Notes: a model not told the origin generated them from the sequence alone. A stretch of 33,882 bases of DNA from Planctomycetaceae bacterium (GCA_002724315.1 PBOJ01000030.1:1-33882); one strand, 5' to 3'; positions 18,819-27,261 are shown, counted from the first letter of the stretch. Translations and numbers: made by a program.

Positions 18819-20741
18819 ATGAAGGCAGAACGAGCGACCGGATTTCGAGTGTCGTTGGTGGTGACCACGCTGTTGGTGTTGGTCGTGATCGACCATGCGG
18901 TAGCTGCGCCGACCGCGGCACAACGGCGGCAGTTGGTCGTCGCTCGCCGCACGATCACCCGGGCCAGTGGCCTGATTCGTCGCAAGAAGTTCAAGGATGC
19001 GGAGAAGCTACTGGGTGAAGCAGAGGCGGCGATCAAGAAGGTGATCGAAGCGGCCGAGTTGAAGCCGAACGACCGCTCGGTTGCCGGCCTGCTGAAATTC
19101 CTCGAACTGCAGAAACGGCAGTTGTCCCGGAAACGTGGGGACAAGCCGAAACCGGCTTCTGCCAAGGCGGTGAGCTTCGTCAAGGACGTTGCTCCGATCC
19201 TGGCGTCGCGTTGTGGGACCTGCCACGGCAATCGCGCTTCCGGCCGCCTGCGGCTGGACACTTTTGCCGGCCTGGCCAAAGGGGGCCGCAGTGGACCGGC
19301 GGTCAAGGCGGGCAACGTCAAGGCCAGCCCGCTGTTGCTGAGGATTGCGGCTCCCAATGCCGCACAGAGAATGCCCAAGAACGGTGCCGCCCTGACCCGC
19401 GAGCAGATCACCACGATCGCCGCCTGGGTCAGCCAGGGCGCGAAGTTTGACGGCAACGGAATGAACACTGCACTGAAGAGCCTGAAGTCGGCGGCGGCAG
19501 GCGCACCCAAGAACAAGCCGAAGCCGGGGACGGTCAAGATCGTCAAGGCGACCGGCAAGGAGAAGGTCTCGTTCGTCAAGGACGTGGCCCCGACACTGAC
19601 CACGCTGTGTGCCACCTGCCACGGCGGCCGCAATGGGCGAGGAGGCTTTTCCCTGGCGACCTTCGAATCGCTGATGCGAGGCAGCGACAGCGGCCGGGTT
19701 GTCCTGCCGGGAAACCTGGACGGCAGTATCATCTGGCGACGGGTGGCGGCACTGGACAAGGACAAGCAGAAGATGCCGCCGGGCAACCGCCGGATCACTC
19801 GCGAATTCTTCAACAGCCTGAAGACCTGGATTCAGGAAGGGGCCAAGTTCGACGGCGAATCGGCGACGGTTGCCATGAGATCGTTGGTTCCGACCGATGA
19901 GGACAAGAAGGCCGAGATGCTGGCCAAGCTGTCTGCCGAGGAGTTCAACGACTTCCGGGAGCAGCGGGTCGATCAACTCTGGGAACGGGTTTCCAACGAC
20001 GACCGTCCTCGGTTCGTCAAGACGTCGGATTTCTTCGTCTACGGCGATGTTCCGGCCACCCGGCTGCAGCAGTTGGCCGAGTGGGCTGACGACCACGGCA
20101 AACAGCTGCGGACGATGTTCGGTGAGAAGAGCGGCCAGTTGTTCAAGGGGCGACTGGCGGTGGTCGTCTTCAAGGAACGGTTCGGTTACACCGAATGGAA
20201 CCAGGTGATCCACAACCGCCAGACTCCACGGGCGATGACCGGTCACTCGGTCGTGACGCCGTCGTTCGAAGATGCCTACATCGTGCTGCAGGATGTCGGT
20301 GACGTGGTGTCATCCGACTCGGCCGGAATGAGGATCCAGTTGATCGATCACGTGACCGGTGCGTTCCTGAAGCGCAAGGGCAGCCAACTGCCCCAGTGGA
20401 TTGTCCGAGGCGTTGGCCTGACGCTGGCCGCCAAGGCGGATGCCAAGAACGAGCACATTGCGGGGTTGAAGAGTACGGCAGTCGACGCACTGCAGGGGCT
20501 GTCGAAACCCGAGGACCTGTTTGCCGACGGAACCTTCTCTCCTCAGCAGGTTGGAGCCGTCGGTTACACGCTGGTGACATTCATGATCAAGGCCGGCGGA
20601 GGCAATCGGTTCGTCAAGTTCGTCGGCAATCTCCAGAACGGAACCGGAGTGGCCGGTTCGGTCAAGGCGATCTACGCACCGACGGACCTGAAGCGACTGG
20701 CCTCCGCCTACGTCCGGAGCCTTTCGGGCAAGAAACGGTAA
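18819..20741 (+). CDS. Secreted protein with two planctomycete-type cytochrome c domains and a gluzincin-like C-terminal region
   Basis: The ATG at 18819 opens a 640-residue product with a signal peptide (hydrophobic VVTTLLVLVVIDHAVAA). A helical TPR-like stretch (about 35-75) precedes two copies of the planctomycete cytochrome C module: each begins VSFVKDVAP and has CGTCH (from 132) and CATCH (from 264), a conserved MP(K/P) Met and a (Q/E)GAKFDG end. Both should bind haem covalently outside the cytoplasm. The C-terminal 230 residues resemble peptidase-MA/DUF1570-type domains, but the expected HExxH position reads DHVTG, so proteolysis is unlikely. The role is probably extracytoplasmic electron transfer or a haem scaffold. 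An earlier in-frame start at 18678 adds a non-signal-like extension. Confidence 0.85.
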   Translation: MKAERATGFRVSLVVTTLLVLVVIDHAVAAPTAAQRRQLVVARRTITRASGLIRRKKFKDAEKLLGEAEAAIKKVIEAAELKPNDRSVAGLLKFLELQKRQLSRKRGDKPKPASAKAVSFVKDVAPILASRCGTCHGNRASGRLRLDTFAGLAKGGRSGPAVKAGNVKASPLLLRIAAPNAAQRMPKNGAALTREQITTIAAWVSQGAKFDGNGMNTALKSLKSAAAGAPKNKPKPGTVKIVKATGKEKVSFVKDVAPTLTTLCATCHGGRNGRGGFSLATFESLMRGSDSGRVVLPGNLDGSIIWRRVAALDKDKQKMPPGNRRITREFFNSLKTWIQEGAKFDGESATVAMRSLVPTDEDKKAEMLAKLSAEEFNDFREQRVDQLWERVSNDDRPRFVKTSDFFVYGDVPATRLQQLAEWADDHGKQLRTMFGEKSGQLFKGRLAVVVFKERFGYTEWNQVIHNRQTPRAMTGHSVVTPSFEDAYIVLQDVGDVVSSDSAGMRIQLIDHVTGAFLKRKGSQLPQWIVRGVGLTLAAKADAKNEHIAGLKSTAVDALQGLSKPEDLFADGTFSPQQVGAVGYTLVTFMIKAGGGNRFVKFVGNLQNGTGVAGSVKAIYAPTDLKRLASAYVRSLSGKKR

Positions 20742-20822
20742 CTAGCCAACACGAACCAGGGCCCCCGACGCGGGGTCGGCAGGGGGGGCCTGCCAACTGG
20801 GGCAATGCACAGGGATGGCAGC
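20742..20822 (+). promoter_or_regulatory. G-rich leader with two mutually exclusive hairpins before the ThiO-like gene
   Basis: Bases 20765-20769 pair with 20775-20779 (CCGAC/GTCGG). Bases 20778-20783 pair with 20789-20794 (GGCAGG/CCTGCC) around part of a G7 run. The two hairpins share 20778-20779, so only one can form. They lie just upstream of the AGGGAT Shine-Dalgarno (20811-20816). A terminator/antiterminator or simple spacer role is equally possible; there is no T-run. No TPP-riboswitch core was seen. Confidence 0.25.
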
Positions 20823-21953
20823 ATGGCGGATGTGGTCGTGGTTGGCGGTGGCGTGATCGGGATGTCGATCGCCTGGGAATTGTCGCGGCACGGTGTGTCG
20901 GTCAAGGTGCTCGATCAATCGGTCTTCGGTCGCGAGGCGTCGTGGGCTGGGGCCGGAATCCTGCCGCCGGGAAACGCCGATGCGGCGACGCACCCGTACG
21001 ATCGCCTGAGAGGTGAAAGCTGTCGGTTGTGGCCCGATTGGTCTGCTCAGCTGCGGGAACTGACCGGGATTGACAACGGTTTCCGGAACTGCGGAGGGCT
21101 GGAGATTCGCCTGGCCGGCCCCACTGATCAGTTGGATGATCTGGCCGAAGCCTGGCGAGAGGAAGAGGTGACGGCCGAAGTGCTGGCGAGAGACGAATTG
21201 TTGGGGCTGGAACCAGCGCTGAATCCATCGACGGTCGTCGGGCTGCACTTGCCACAGAAGTGCCAGGTTCGCAACCCAAGGCATTTCAAGGCGCTGATGG
21301 CCGCTGCTGCGGCCTCCGGGGTTGAACTGGTGTCGGGGGCTCCAGTGGTGGACCTGGTCCGTGAAAACGGACACGTGGTGGCAGTGCGGACGATGGATGC
21401 CGAGCATGTCGGCGGCCAGTTCGTCATGGCTGCCGGAGCCTGGACCCGCCGGTTGCTTTCCGGCTGTGGTGCCGACGTGGCGATCGAGCCCGTACGAGGG
21501 CAGATCGTGCAATTGTCGGCCAGGCCGTTGCCATTCACACGGGTCATTGGTCTGGGGTCCCGGTACCTGGTGCCTCGTCCCGACGGACGGATCCTTGTGG
21601 GATCGACCGAGGAGTGGGTCGGTTTTCAGAAAGAGAACACTGCCGACGGCGTTGCCGGACTGATCCGGTTTGCCGAGGAACTGGTGCCGGGTTTGGCCGG
21701 TGCCGGATTCGAGCGTTGCTGGTCGGGGTTACGACCCGGGTCCGCCGACGGCATGCCTTACCTGGGCCCGGTTCCCGGTCACGACAACCTGCTGGTTGCC
21801 GCTGGTCACTTCCGAGCCGGGTTGCAGTTGTCGCCGGCCACGGCCGTGCTGGTGCGGCAGATGGTGTTGGGCCAGGATCTGTCGGTGCCGGTCGATCCGT
21901 TTCGCTGCGATCGGGTCGACCAGGCCACCGGGGCCATTCCGTCAGCTCATTGA
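20823..21953 (+). CDS. thiO: FAD-dependent glycine oxidase/D-amino-acid oxidase family protein (ThiO-like)
   Basis: The 376-residue product begins at ATG 20823 with AGGGAT 6 bases upstream. A Rossmann FAD motif (VVVGGGVIGMSIAWELSRHG) starts at residue 4, followed by the DAO-family WAGAGILPPG segment. The middle has EPVRGQIVQL, and the C-terminus GLRPGSADGMPYLGPVPG then GHFRAGLQLSPATA, all typical of ThiO/glycine oxidases. ThiO oxidises glycine to the dehydroglycine used in thiazole synthesis for thiamine. The rest of the thiamine pathway is not here, so another amine or amino-acid substrate in the DAO family is possible. It sits 82 bases after the di-haem gene and upstream of the radical SAM genes. 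Confidence 0.85.
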   Translation: MADVVVVGGGVIGMSIAWELSRHGVSVKVLDQSVFGREASWAGAGILPPGNADAATHPYDRLRGESCRLWPDWSAQLRELTGIDNGFRNCGGLEIRLAGPTDQLDDLAEAWREEEVTAEVLARDELLGLEPALNPSTVVGLHLPQKCQVRNPRHFKALMAAAAASGVELVSGAPVVDLVRENGHVVAVRTMDAEHVGGQFVMAAGAWTRRLLSGCGADVAIEPVRGQIVQLSARPLPFTRVIGLGSRYLVPRPDGRILVGSTEEWVGFQKENTADGVAGLIRFAEELVPGLAGAGFERCWSGLRPGSADGMPYLGPVPGHDNLLVAAGHFRAGLQLSPATAVLVRQMVLGQDLSVPVDPFRCDRVDQATGAIPSAH

Positions 21954-22028
21954 CCCAGATCGCTTCCTCCACCGAGTGCCGGTGAGTTGTTCGGCCGCGA
22001 AAATCACGACTGGCCAGGGAGCTTGGGC

Positions 22029-22148
22029 GTGGCGAAAAAACACGGTGTCAATGAGCCGACGAGGGCGGCGGTGATCGGTGCCGCCCGGGTCGTCCTGGTG
22101 GTTGTCCATCCGGCGGCGAGTCGTGAGCTCCGGCGGGCGTCGGCATGA
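22029..22148 (+). CDS. Candidate 39-residue small ORF coupled to the radical SAM gene
   Basis: A GTG at 22029 follows AGGGAG (22016-22021) with 7-base spacing. It opens a frame of 39 codons, MAKKHGVNEPTRAAV at the start, a hydrophobic VVLVVVHPAAS stretch in the middle and a basic end. The TGA (22146-22148) overlaps the ATG of the radical SAM gene as ATGA. Such coupling upstream of a radical SAM enzyme fits a leader peptide or modified-peptide precursor, but the peptide has no Cys, no repeated core and no known leader motif. It may instead be only a translation-coupling ORF or chance in GC-rich DNA. Confidence 0.38.
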   Translation: MAKKHGVNEPTRAAVIGAARVVLVVVHPAASRELRRASA

Positions 22149-23074
22149 GCATTGCGTCGACCGAATCGGGGCAGGTCAGCCTGTCGGGCCTGGATGAACT
22201 CTGGTTCCAGGTTGCCGGCACGCGGTGCAACCTGACCTGCACACACTGCTTCATCAGCTGCAGTCCACACAACGATGCATTCGGTTTCCTGTCCCTGGAA
22301 GTTGTCAGGAAGGCGCTGATCGAGTCGGTCGAGTGGGGGGTCCGCGAGTATTACTTCACGGGTGGCGAACCGTTCCTGAACCCTGACCTGGTCGAGATGC
22401 TGGTGTTGGCCCTGGAGTATGGGCCGGTGACGGTTCTGACCAACGCGACGGTGTTGAAAGACGAGTGGCTGAAATGTCTGCGCGATGCTGAGGAGCGAGG
22501 GCCGTACAGCCTGGAGTTTCGGGTGTCGATCGACGGTCCCGATGCTGCGACCAACGATCCGATTCGCGGTGAGGGCACATTCGATCGGGCGATGCGCGGA
22601 GTCGAGACGTTGGTGCGGCACGGAGTGCTGCCCATCATCACGATGACCAGGACGTGGGCCGACGCTGAAGACCACCGCATTCTGAGCCGGTTTCGCGATG
22701 TGCTTGCTCGCCACGGGTGCGATCGTCCCAGGCTGAAGGTCCTGCCCCGCCTGTTGATCGGGGCTGAGGCCGTCCGGACCTGTGGGTACGACGAAACCGA
22801 CCACGTGTCGGTCGGGATGCTCGATGGCTTCGACAGCGATCAGTTGATCTGCAGCCACAGTCGGACTGTGACCGACCAGGGGGTGTTTGTTTGTCCGATC
22901 CTGCTGGAGGAACCGTCGGCCAGGTTGGGAGGGACATTGGCCGAGGCTGACCGGCCCTTTTCACTCGACCAGGGAGCGTGTGTGACCTGTTACCAGTTCG
23001 GTGCCATTTGCACCAATCCGTCCGGCCAGGTTTTCGAACAGACCGGAGACGGGGCGGGGGAGGTGCACACGTGA
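22145..23074 (+). CDS. Radical SAM protein with SPASM/twitch-like C-terminal cysteines
   Basis: The 309-residue enzyme has the [4Fe-4S] motif CNLTCTHC (Cys28, Cys32, Cys35) and the SAM-binding TGGEP (about 72-76), followed by SIDGPDA. The barrel appears complete. Five cysteines cluster after the barrel (236, 250, 279, 282, 289; CVTC then GAIC), as in twitch/SPASM domains carrying an auxiliary cluster. These domains are common in enzymes that modify ribosomal peptides, proteins or cofactors. The stop overlaps the next gene's GTG (GTGA), so it is tightly linked to the phosphoesterase-like gene. No specific family could be named and the substrate is unknown. Confidence 0.87.
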   Translation: MSIASTESGQVSLSGLDELWFQVAGTRCNLTCTHCFISCSPHNDAFGFLSLEVVRKALIESVEWGVREYYFTGGEPFLNPDLVEMLVLALEYGPVTVLTNATVLKDEWLKCLRDAEERGPYSLEFRVSIDGPDAATNDPIRGEGTFDRAMRGVETLVRHGVLPIITMTRTWADAEDHRILSRFRDVLARHGCDRPRLKVLPRLLIGAEAVRTCGYDETDHVSVGMLDGFDSDQLICSHSRTVTDQGVFVCPILLEEPSARLGGTLAEADRPFSLDQGACVTCYQFGAICTNPSGQVFEQTGDGAGEVHT

Positions 23075-23850
23075 AGCTGGCGTTTTTCGGAGGCCTGTAC
23101 AGCAACTACCTGGCACTGGAAGCGGCCCTCGCCGATGCGAGCCGACGGGATGTGCAGCAACTGTTTTGCCTGGGTGACATGGGGGCATTCGGGCCGCATC
23201 CCGACCGGGTTGTGTCCCTGCTCCGCGACGCGGGGGTGACCTGTGTCCAGGGAAATTACGACGACAGCATCGGCAATGAGTTGGCCGACTGCCAATGCGG
23301 CTACACCGATCCGAGTGACAACCGGTTTGCCCAGATCAGTTACGACTACACGCTGGAGAAAACCAGTCCGGTTCACCGTCGCTGGCTGCGAGCGTTGCCC
23401 ACGTCACTGGACCTCGAACATTCGGGTGTTCGAATGCACCTGTGTCATGGCAGCCCGCGTCAGACCAACGAGTTCCTGTGGGAGTCGACGACCAGCGATG
23501 CGTTTCTGGACCGAGTGCTGGATCCGACCGGTGCCGACGTTGTGCTGGGGACACACACCGGGCTGCATTGGACCCGGACGACACCGCGAGGCCGGCGTTT
23601 CGTCAACGTTGGTGTGCTGGGGCGGCCGGCCAACGACGGGCGGACCAACGTCTGGTACACGGTGCTCGATTTGACCGGGCACGAGGTGGAAGTCGAATTT
23701 GTTCCAGTGGACTACGATTTCCACAGGCTCTCGGGCGAGATGCGGAGCGAGGGGTTACCGGACGAGTTCGTGACAACGATCGAGTCGGGGTGGTGGACGA
23801 CGTGCCTGGAGGTTCTTCCGTCTCGCGAGCGGCGGTGTGGACGGTATTGA
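23071..23850 (+). CDS. Metallophosphoesterase-fold protein with altered metal ligands
   Basis: GTG 23071 overlaps the radical SAM stop and has GGGGGAGG upstream, giving 259 residues. The fold is that of YfcE-like/PF12850 phosphoesterases: beta-strand KLAFFGG, LGDMGAFGPHP (about 35-45), QGNYDD, LCHGSP (His126) and a late THTG followed by VNVGVLGRP. However, the first motif, normally DIHxN, reads GLYSN, so the Asp and His that bind the first metal are missing, and GNHD reads GNYD. It may be catalytically inactive, bind one metal, or act as a partner of the radical SAM enzyme. It was not assigned a substrate. Confidence 0.83.
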   Translation: MKLAFFGGLYSNYLALEAALADASRRDVQQLFCLGDMGAFGPHPDRVVSLLRDAGVTCVQGNYDDSIGNELADCQCGYTDPSDNRFAQISYDYTLEKTSPVHRRWLRALPTSLDLEHSGVRMHLCHGSPRQTNEFLWESTTSDAFLDRVLDPTGADVVLGTHTGLHWTRTTPRGRRFVNVGVLGRPANDGRTNVWYTVLDLTGHEVEVEFVPVDYDFHRLSGEMRSEGLPDEFVTTIESGWWTTCLEVLPSRERRCGRY

Positions 23851-23900
23851 TGCCAGCCGGCTCAGGCCCGGGCATGAGTTGGTTCCCCGGGTGGGGTTGG

Positions 23901-23909
23901 TGCCATAAT
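23901..23909 (+). promoter_or_regulatory. Candidate extended -10 promoter for dtd
   Basis: TGCCATAAT (23901-23909) is an extended -10 element about 65 bases before dtd. A TTGGTT lies 19 bases further upstream, a long spacing. It would let dtd be transcribed apart from the radical SAM cluster. Confidence 0.33.
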
Positions 23910-23972
23910 GGGCCAACGACTTCAGTGGTCCGACGCGGATGGTCGGTGGGCGGCAAGTAAGGCGAGGTGGAA

Positions 23973-24422
23973 ATGCGGGCTGTGATCCAGAGGGTGTCGC
24001 GGGCGAGCGTCACGGTGGGTGGCGAGGTGGTGGGCTGCATTGAACGCGGGCTGCTGGTATTGCTGGGAGTCGAACAGGGTGACACCCAGGATGACGTGGT
24101 CTGGATGGCCAACAAGGTGGTGGGCCTGCGAGTTTTTGAGGACGCCGAGGGGAAGATGAACCTGGATGTCGGTGAGGTGGGGGGCGCGATCCTGGCGGTC
24201 AGCCAGTTCACGTTGCTTGGCGATTGTCGAAAGGGCCGCCGCCCCAGTTTTGTGGCTGCTGCGCGGCCCGAGGAAGCCAACGGTCTGTACCGCAGTTTCG
24301 TCGCCGAGGTGGCGGGGCAGGGGGTCGTGGTGCAGGAAGGACGGTTTCAGCAGCACATGGATGTCGAACTGATCAATGACGGTCCGGTGACGCTGCAGGT
24401 CGACAGTCGCAAACGCCGCTGA
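23973..24422 (+). CDS. dtd: D-aminoacyl-tRNA deacylase
   Basis: The 149-residue product is full length for the family. It hydrolyses D-amino acids (and glycine mischarged on tRNA-Ala) from tRNA in the cytoplasm, as a proofreading step outside the synthetase. Visible signatures are the N-terminal [15 protein letters not shown], the SQFTLLGD motif with the conserved Ser-Gln-Phe-Thr, and the C-terminal NDGPVTL, which carries the cross-subunit Gly-Pro motif. The ATG at 23973 gives the canonical start, with GAGGTGG upstream. It is last in the plus-strand run and ends exactly at the convergent TPR gene. Confidence 0.97.
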   Translation: MRAVIQRVSRASVTVGGEVVGCIERGLLVLLGVEQGDTQDDVVWMANKVVGLRVFEDAEGKMNLDVGEVGGAILAVSQFTLLGDCRKGRRPSFVAAARPEEANGLYRSFVAEVAGQGVVVQEGRFQQHMDVELINDGPVTLQVDSRKRR

Positions 24423-25799
24423 TCACCCTTCCCCGAGACGATTGACCGCATCGGCTGCCCGGCCGTGTTGGGGGCGCAGTTCCAGGCAGCGGCGGTAGGC
24501 ATTGACGGCCGGCCGGCGTTGGCGCTGGTGTCTGAGGCACTCACCGAGAAAATAGAACGAGTCGGCTTGCTCCCGGTGAGCGACGGTGGTGGCCAGTCTG
24601 AAAAGCGGGATGGCTTCCTCGAGCCGATTGTCCCGGAAGGCTTGCAGGCCTTCGGCGTGTTTGTGGAGTGCCTCGAGACGTTCGAGTTCCTCCGGGGTGC
24701 CAGTCTCCTTGACCAGGCGGATCATCAATCGGCAGGTCTCGGGATCGAGTTTGTGCCGCAGGGCCAGCTGGAAAGTGCCCAGGATCTTTCCGGAGTCTGC
24801 CATGGCAGACTGGCGGGCGAGTCCGAGTTCGATCAACGTGTCAGCGGTCGAGCCATCTCGACGGATGAGGGTCTCCAGCAGTTTGACGGCTGAAGCCGAT
24901 CGGCCTCGCCGCAGTTCGATGGAAGCCAGCAGCCTGGCCACGCGGGGCCGGTAAGCGATCTTGAGAATGGTGTTGAGTTCCTTGACGACCGCATCGAGAT
25001 TTTTCTGAGAGGCCAGTTGACCGGCCCGGAGGATGCGGTTGTCGAGACCGAATTGGTGCCCCCGGTCACCGAGACGGTCGGCGACAGCGTCGGTCGGGAT
25101 TGTCTCGGGGACCCGCTCGGCCCATTCGCGATCGTCGCGAGCCTTGTCGAACTCGCCCAGCTGTTCCGCGGCTCTCGCTCGCAGCTGGTACAGCCGATGA
25201 ATATCGCCGTGGCCGGCGATCAGTCGGTCGAGAATCGGCATCGCTTCGCCAGGGCGGTCCGAATGAACCAGCAGGTAAGCCAGCAGGTACTGCCCTGCGA
25301 GATGATTCGAGCTGACCTGCCGGAGTTCAGCCTCGGCCTTCTGCGTGTCGGCTGTCGCGTCGCCCCGAAGGTGATTTCGCGCCGAAATGTAGTGGCATTC
25401 GTCCCGCCTTGTCGCGTCCCGCCTGGCGGCCTCGGACAGGTACTTGGTGGACCGGGTTGTCTGTCCCAGGCGGTTCATGACGAGTCCGGACCAGAACAAC
25501 GTGTCCACCGATTGGGGAGCGAGTTGCCTGGCCTGGCCCAGGCAACGTTCGGCTTCGGGAAAGAACCCGTAAACGGCAAAAGCCTGACCGAGGGCCAGCC
25601 AGTCTTCATTCTGTCCGGAGGTGTCCGCTGCAGACCAAAGTTCCCGGAAATGTCTGGACGTCTCGGCATCGACCAGCGAAGCCACTGGCGGACGGGGCGG
25701 GGCGGGGCGTCTGAGCTGTCCGACGATGGCCCATCCGGAGACGACCGTTTCGATTCCGAGCACGATGACGAGCAGCAATTTTGGGGGAAACCGATTCAT
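24423..25799 (-). CDS. Membrane-anchored TPR protein
   Basis: The 458-residue product has an N-terminal hydrophobic helix (about 7-27, KLLLVIVLGIETVVSGWAIV), a Pro-rich spacer and then about eight to ten TPR-like helical hairpins (for example AERCLGQARQLAPQSVDTLF, and near the end AVNAYRRCLELRPQHGRAA). It is probably an extracytoplasmic or membrane-anchored scaffold for protein binding. Its ATG overlaps the stop of the FG-GAP gene (ATGA), so the two are co-translated and likely act together. No enzymatic motif is present. Confidence 0.85.
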   Translation of the reverse strand: MNRFPPKLLLVIVLGIETVVSGWAIVGQLRRPAPPRPPVASLVDAETSRHFRELWSAADTSGQNEDWLALGQAFAVYGFFPEAERCLGQARQLAPQSVDTLFWSGLVMNRLGQTTRSTKYLSEAARRDATRRDECHYISARNHLRGDATADTQKAEAELRQVSSNHLAGQYLLAYLLVHSDRPGEAMPILDRLIAGHGDIHRLYQLRARAAEQLGEFDKARDDREWAERVPETIPTDAVADRLGDRGHQFGLDNRILRAGQLASQKNLDAVVKELNTILKIAYRPRVARLLASIELRRGRSASAVKLLETLIRRDGSTADTLIELGLARQSAMADSGKILGTFQLALRHKLDPETCRLMIRLVKETGTPEELERLEALHKHAEGLQAFRDNRLEEAIPLFRLATTVAHREQADSFYFLGECLRHQRQRRPAVNAYRRCLELRPQHGRAADAVNRLGEG

Positions 25800-27058
25800 T
25801 TTCGGTCTCCGTCACGGTTGAGCCATGTGGTCACACCACCCAGACGTCGAAACGGAGGGATCACGTGCCAGCCACCGGCGGCGATGTCGGGTTTCCCGTC
25901 GCCGTTGATGTCTCCGGTCGCGACGGTGACAAGGTGTGTCGGGCTGGAGGCGATTTGCTGGGGGGTGAACTGCTGCTGACCGTCGTTTTCGAGCCAGACC
26001 AGGCTGGCGGTGTCGTCGCGATACCAGGCATTGAACATGCTGACCAGGATGACATCGTTGTCTCCATCGCTGTCGAGGTCGCTGACCGAAGCCGCATGAG
26101 TGCCACCCAGGCTGCTGATGCGGTGCACCTTGAAAGACCAGTCGCCATCGTTCCTGAACCAGAAACAACCGTGGTAGGGCTGGGGGTAGGTGTAGGCGTA
26201 CTCGAGGTTGTCACCGACGGTGACCAGCAGGTCGACGTCGCCATCGTTGTCGAGGTCGGAGGTGATCATCCCCGAGCCGCCGATGTCGAAATTCAACCAC
26301 TTGTGGAGTAGTCGTTTCTGAAAACGTCCTCCGCCCCGGTTCTCGAAAGCCCAGATCTCTTCGTCGTCCTGCGAAACATTGGCGGCGATATCGAGATCTC
26401 CGTCACCGTCCAGGTCAGCCAGGGGGACGTTGATGGTGCCGGGGGCATAGAGCAGCTGGTGGTCCCTGAACCGTCGTTGCCCGATGTTTTCGAGCCACAG
26501 CACTCGGCCGCGAGCGTAGCCGAACTCGGCGACCGCCAGGTCCAGGTCGCCATCTCCGTCGAGATCGCCGGCCTGAATGTCGGCGATGCGGCGGATGCCG
26601 TCGAGCAGGATATGACGGTCGTAATGGTCGCCGTTTCGCTCCAGCAGGAGCACGCGACCCACCTGGCTGTCGTCGGGAAACGCGTTTCCCAGGATGGCAA
26701 CAAGGATGTCGAGGTCACCGTCACCGTCGATATCGACGACCGTCGCATGGGCGGGCGCCGCCATGGGAACCGAAATCGGATGTTCGGTCCACGTGTCGTT
26801 GCTTCCACGACGGTAGGAGATCAGACGGTGGGCGAGGGCGTCGCAGGCGAGGAGTTCGGGTTTTGAGTCACCGTCGAGATCGACGATCTGGACGTGACTG
26901 ATCCGCGGCGGGATCTTGATCGGCAGTCCCGGTGATTGCTTCTGGAAGGGGAGCCGGCTCGCCGGGTAGATCGAACCGGGGTTGGCCTGGGACTGCGGCA
27001 GCGATCCGAGTGCGGGCAGTCGTGGCCAGGCGAACCACGTGGCCAGCGGCACCGCCAC
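25796..27058 (-). CDS. FG-GAP/VCBS repeat protein (start uncertain)
   Basis: At least 420 residues contain seven calcium-type FG-GAP/VCBS repeats with DxDGDxxxD-like loops (for example VDIDGDGDLDIL and GDINGDGKPDIAA), predicting a seven-bladed beta-propeller outside the cytoplasm. Such propellers bind proteins or glycans; no enzyme motif is seen. The GTG at 27058 falls inside what looks like a transmembrane or signal segment (IEIVLAVLAVAVPLATW), whose beginning lies upstream in the same frame, yet that frame has no ATG, GTG or TTG up to about 27220. A non-standard start or a one-base error in the C6 run near 27112-27117 is possible. It is co-translated with the downstream TPR gene. Confidence 0.85.
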   Translation of the reverse strand: MAVPLATWFAWPRLPALGSLPQSQANPGSIYPASRLPFQKQSPGLPIKIPPRISHVQIVDLDGDSKPELLACDALAHRLISYRRGSNDTWTEHPISVPMAAPAHATVVDIDGDGDLDILVAILGNAFPDDSQVGRVLLLERNGDHYDRHILLDGIRRIADIQAGDLDGDGDLDLAVAEFGYARGRVLWLENIGQRRFRDHQLLYAPGTINVPLADLDGDGDLDIAANVSQDDEEIWAFENRGGGRFQKRLLHKWLNFDIGGSGMITSDLDNDGDVDLLVTVGDNLEYAYTYPQPYHGCFWFRNDGDWSFKVHRISSLGGTHAASVSDLDSDGDNDVILVSMFNAWYRDDTASLVWLENDGQQQFTPQQIASSPTHLVTVATGDINGDGKPDIAAGGWHVIPPFRRLGGVTTWLNRDGDRK

Positions 27059-27211
27059 GGCCAGGACCGCCAGGACGATCTCGATGCGTCGGCTCGGATT
27101 CTCGGCAGGGGGGCTGATGGCTGCGGACCGTCTGAAAACTGGGGAAAACCACGGGAAGAACGGCGAAAGGCCCCGGTCGCGGGTTTCTATGGGCAGCTTA
27201 ACATAACAGAC

Positions 27212-27217
27212 ATTATC
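27212..27217 (-). promoter_or_regulatory. Candidate -10 element for the FG-GAP/TPR operon
   Basis: GATAAT on the minus strand is a five-of-six match to TATAAT, but no convincing -35 is found 16-18 bases upstream. The start would be near 27205, leaving room for an N-terminal extension of the FG-GAP protein. Confidence 0.3.
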
Positions 27218-27261
27218 GGACGTTCCTGTGATCGAGAACCAGCGCCGTCGGAACCGGCTCG

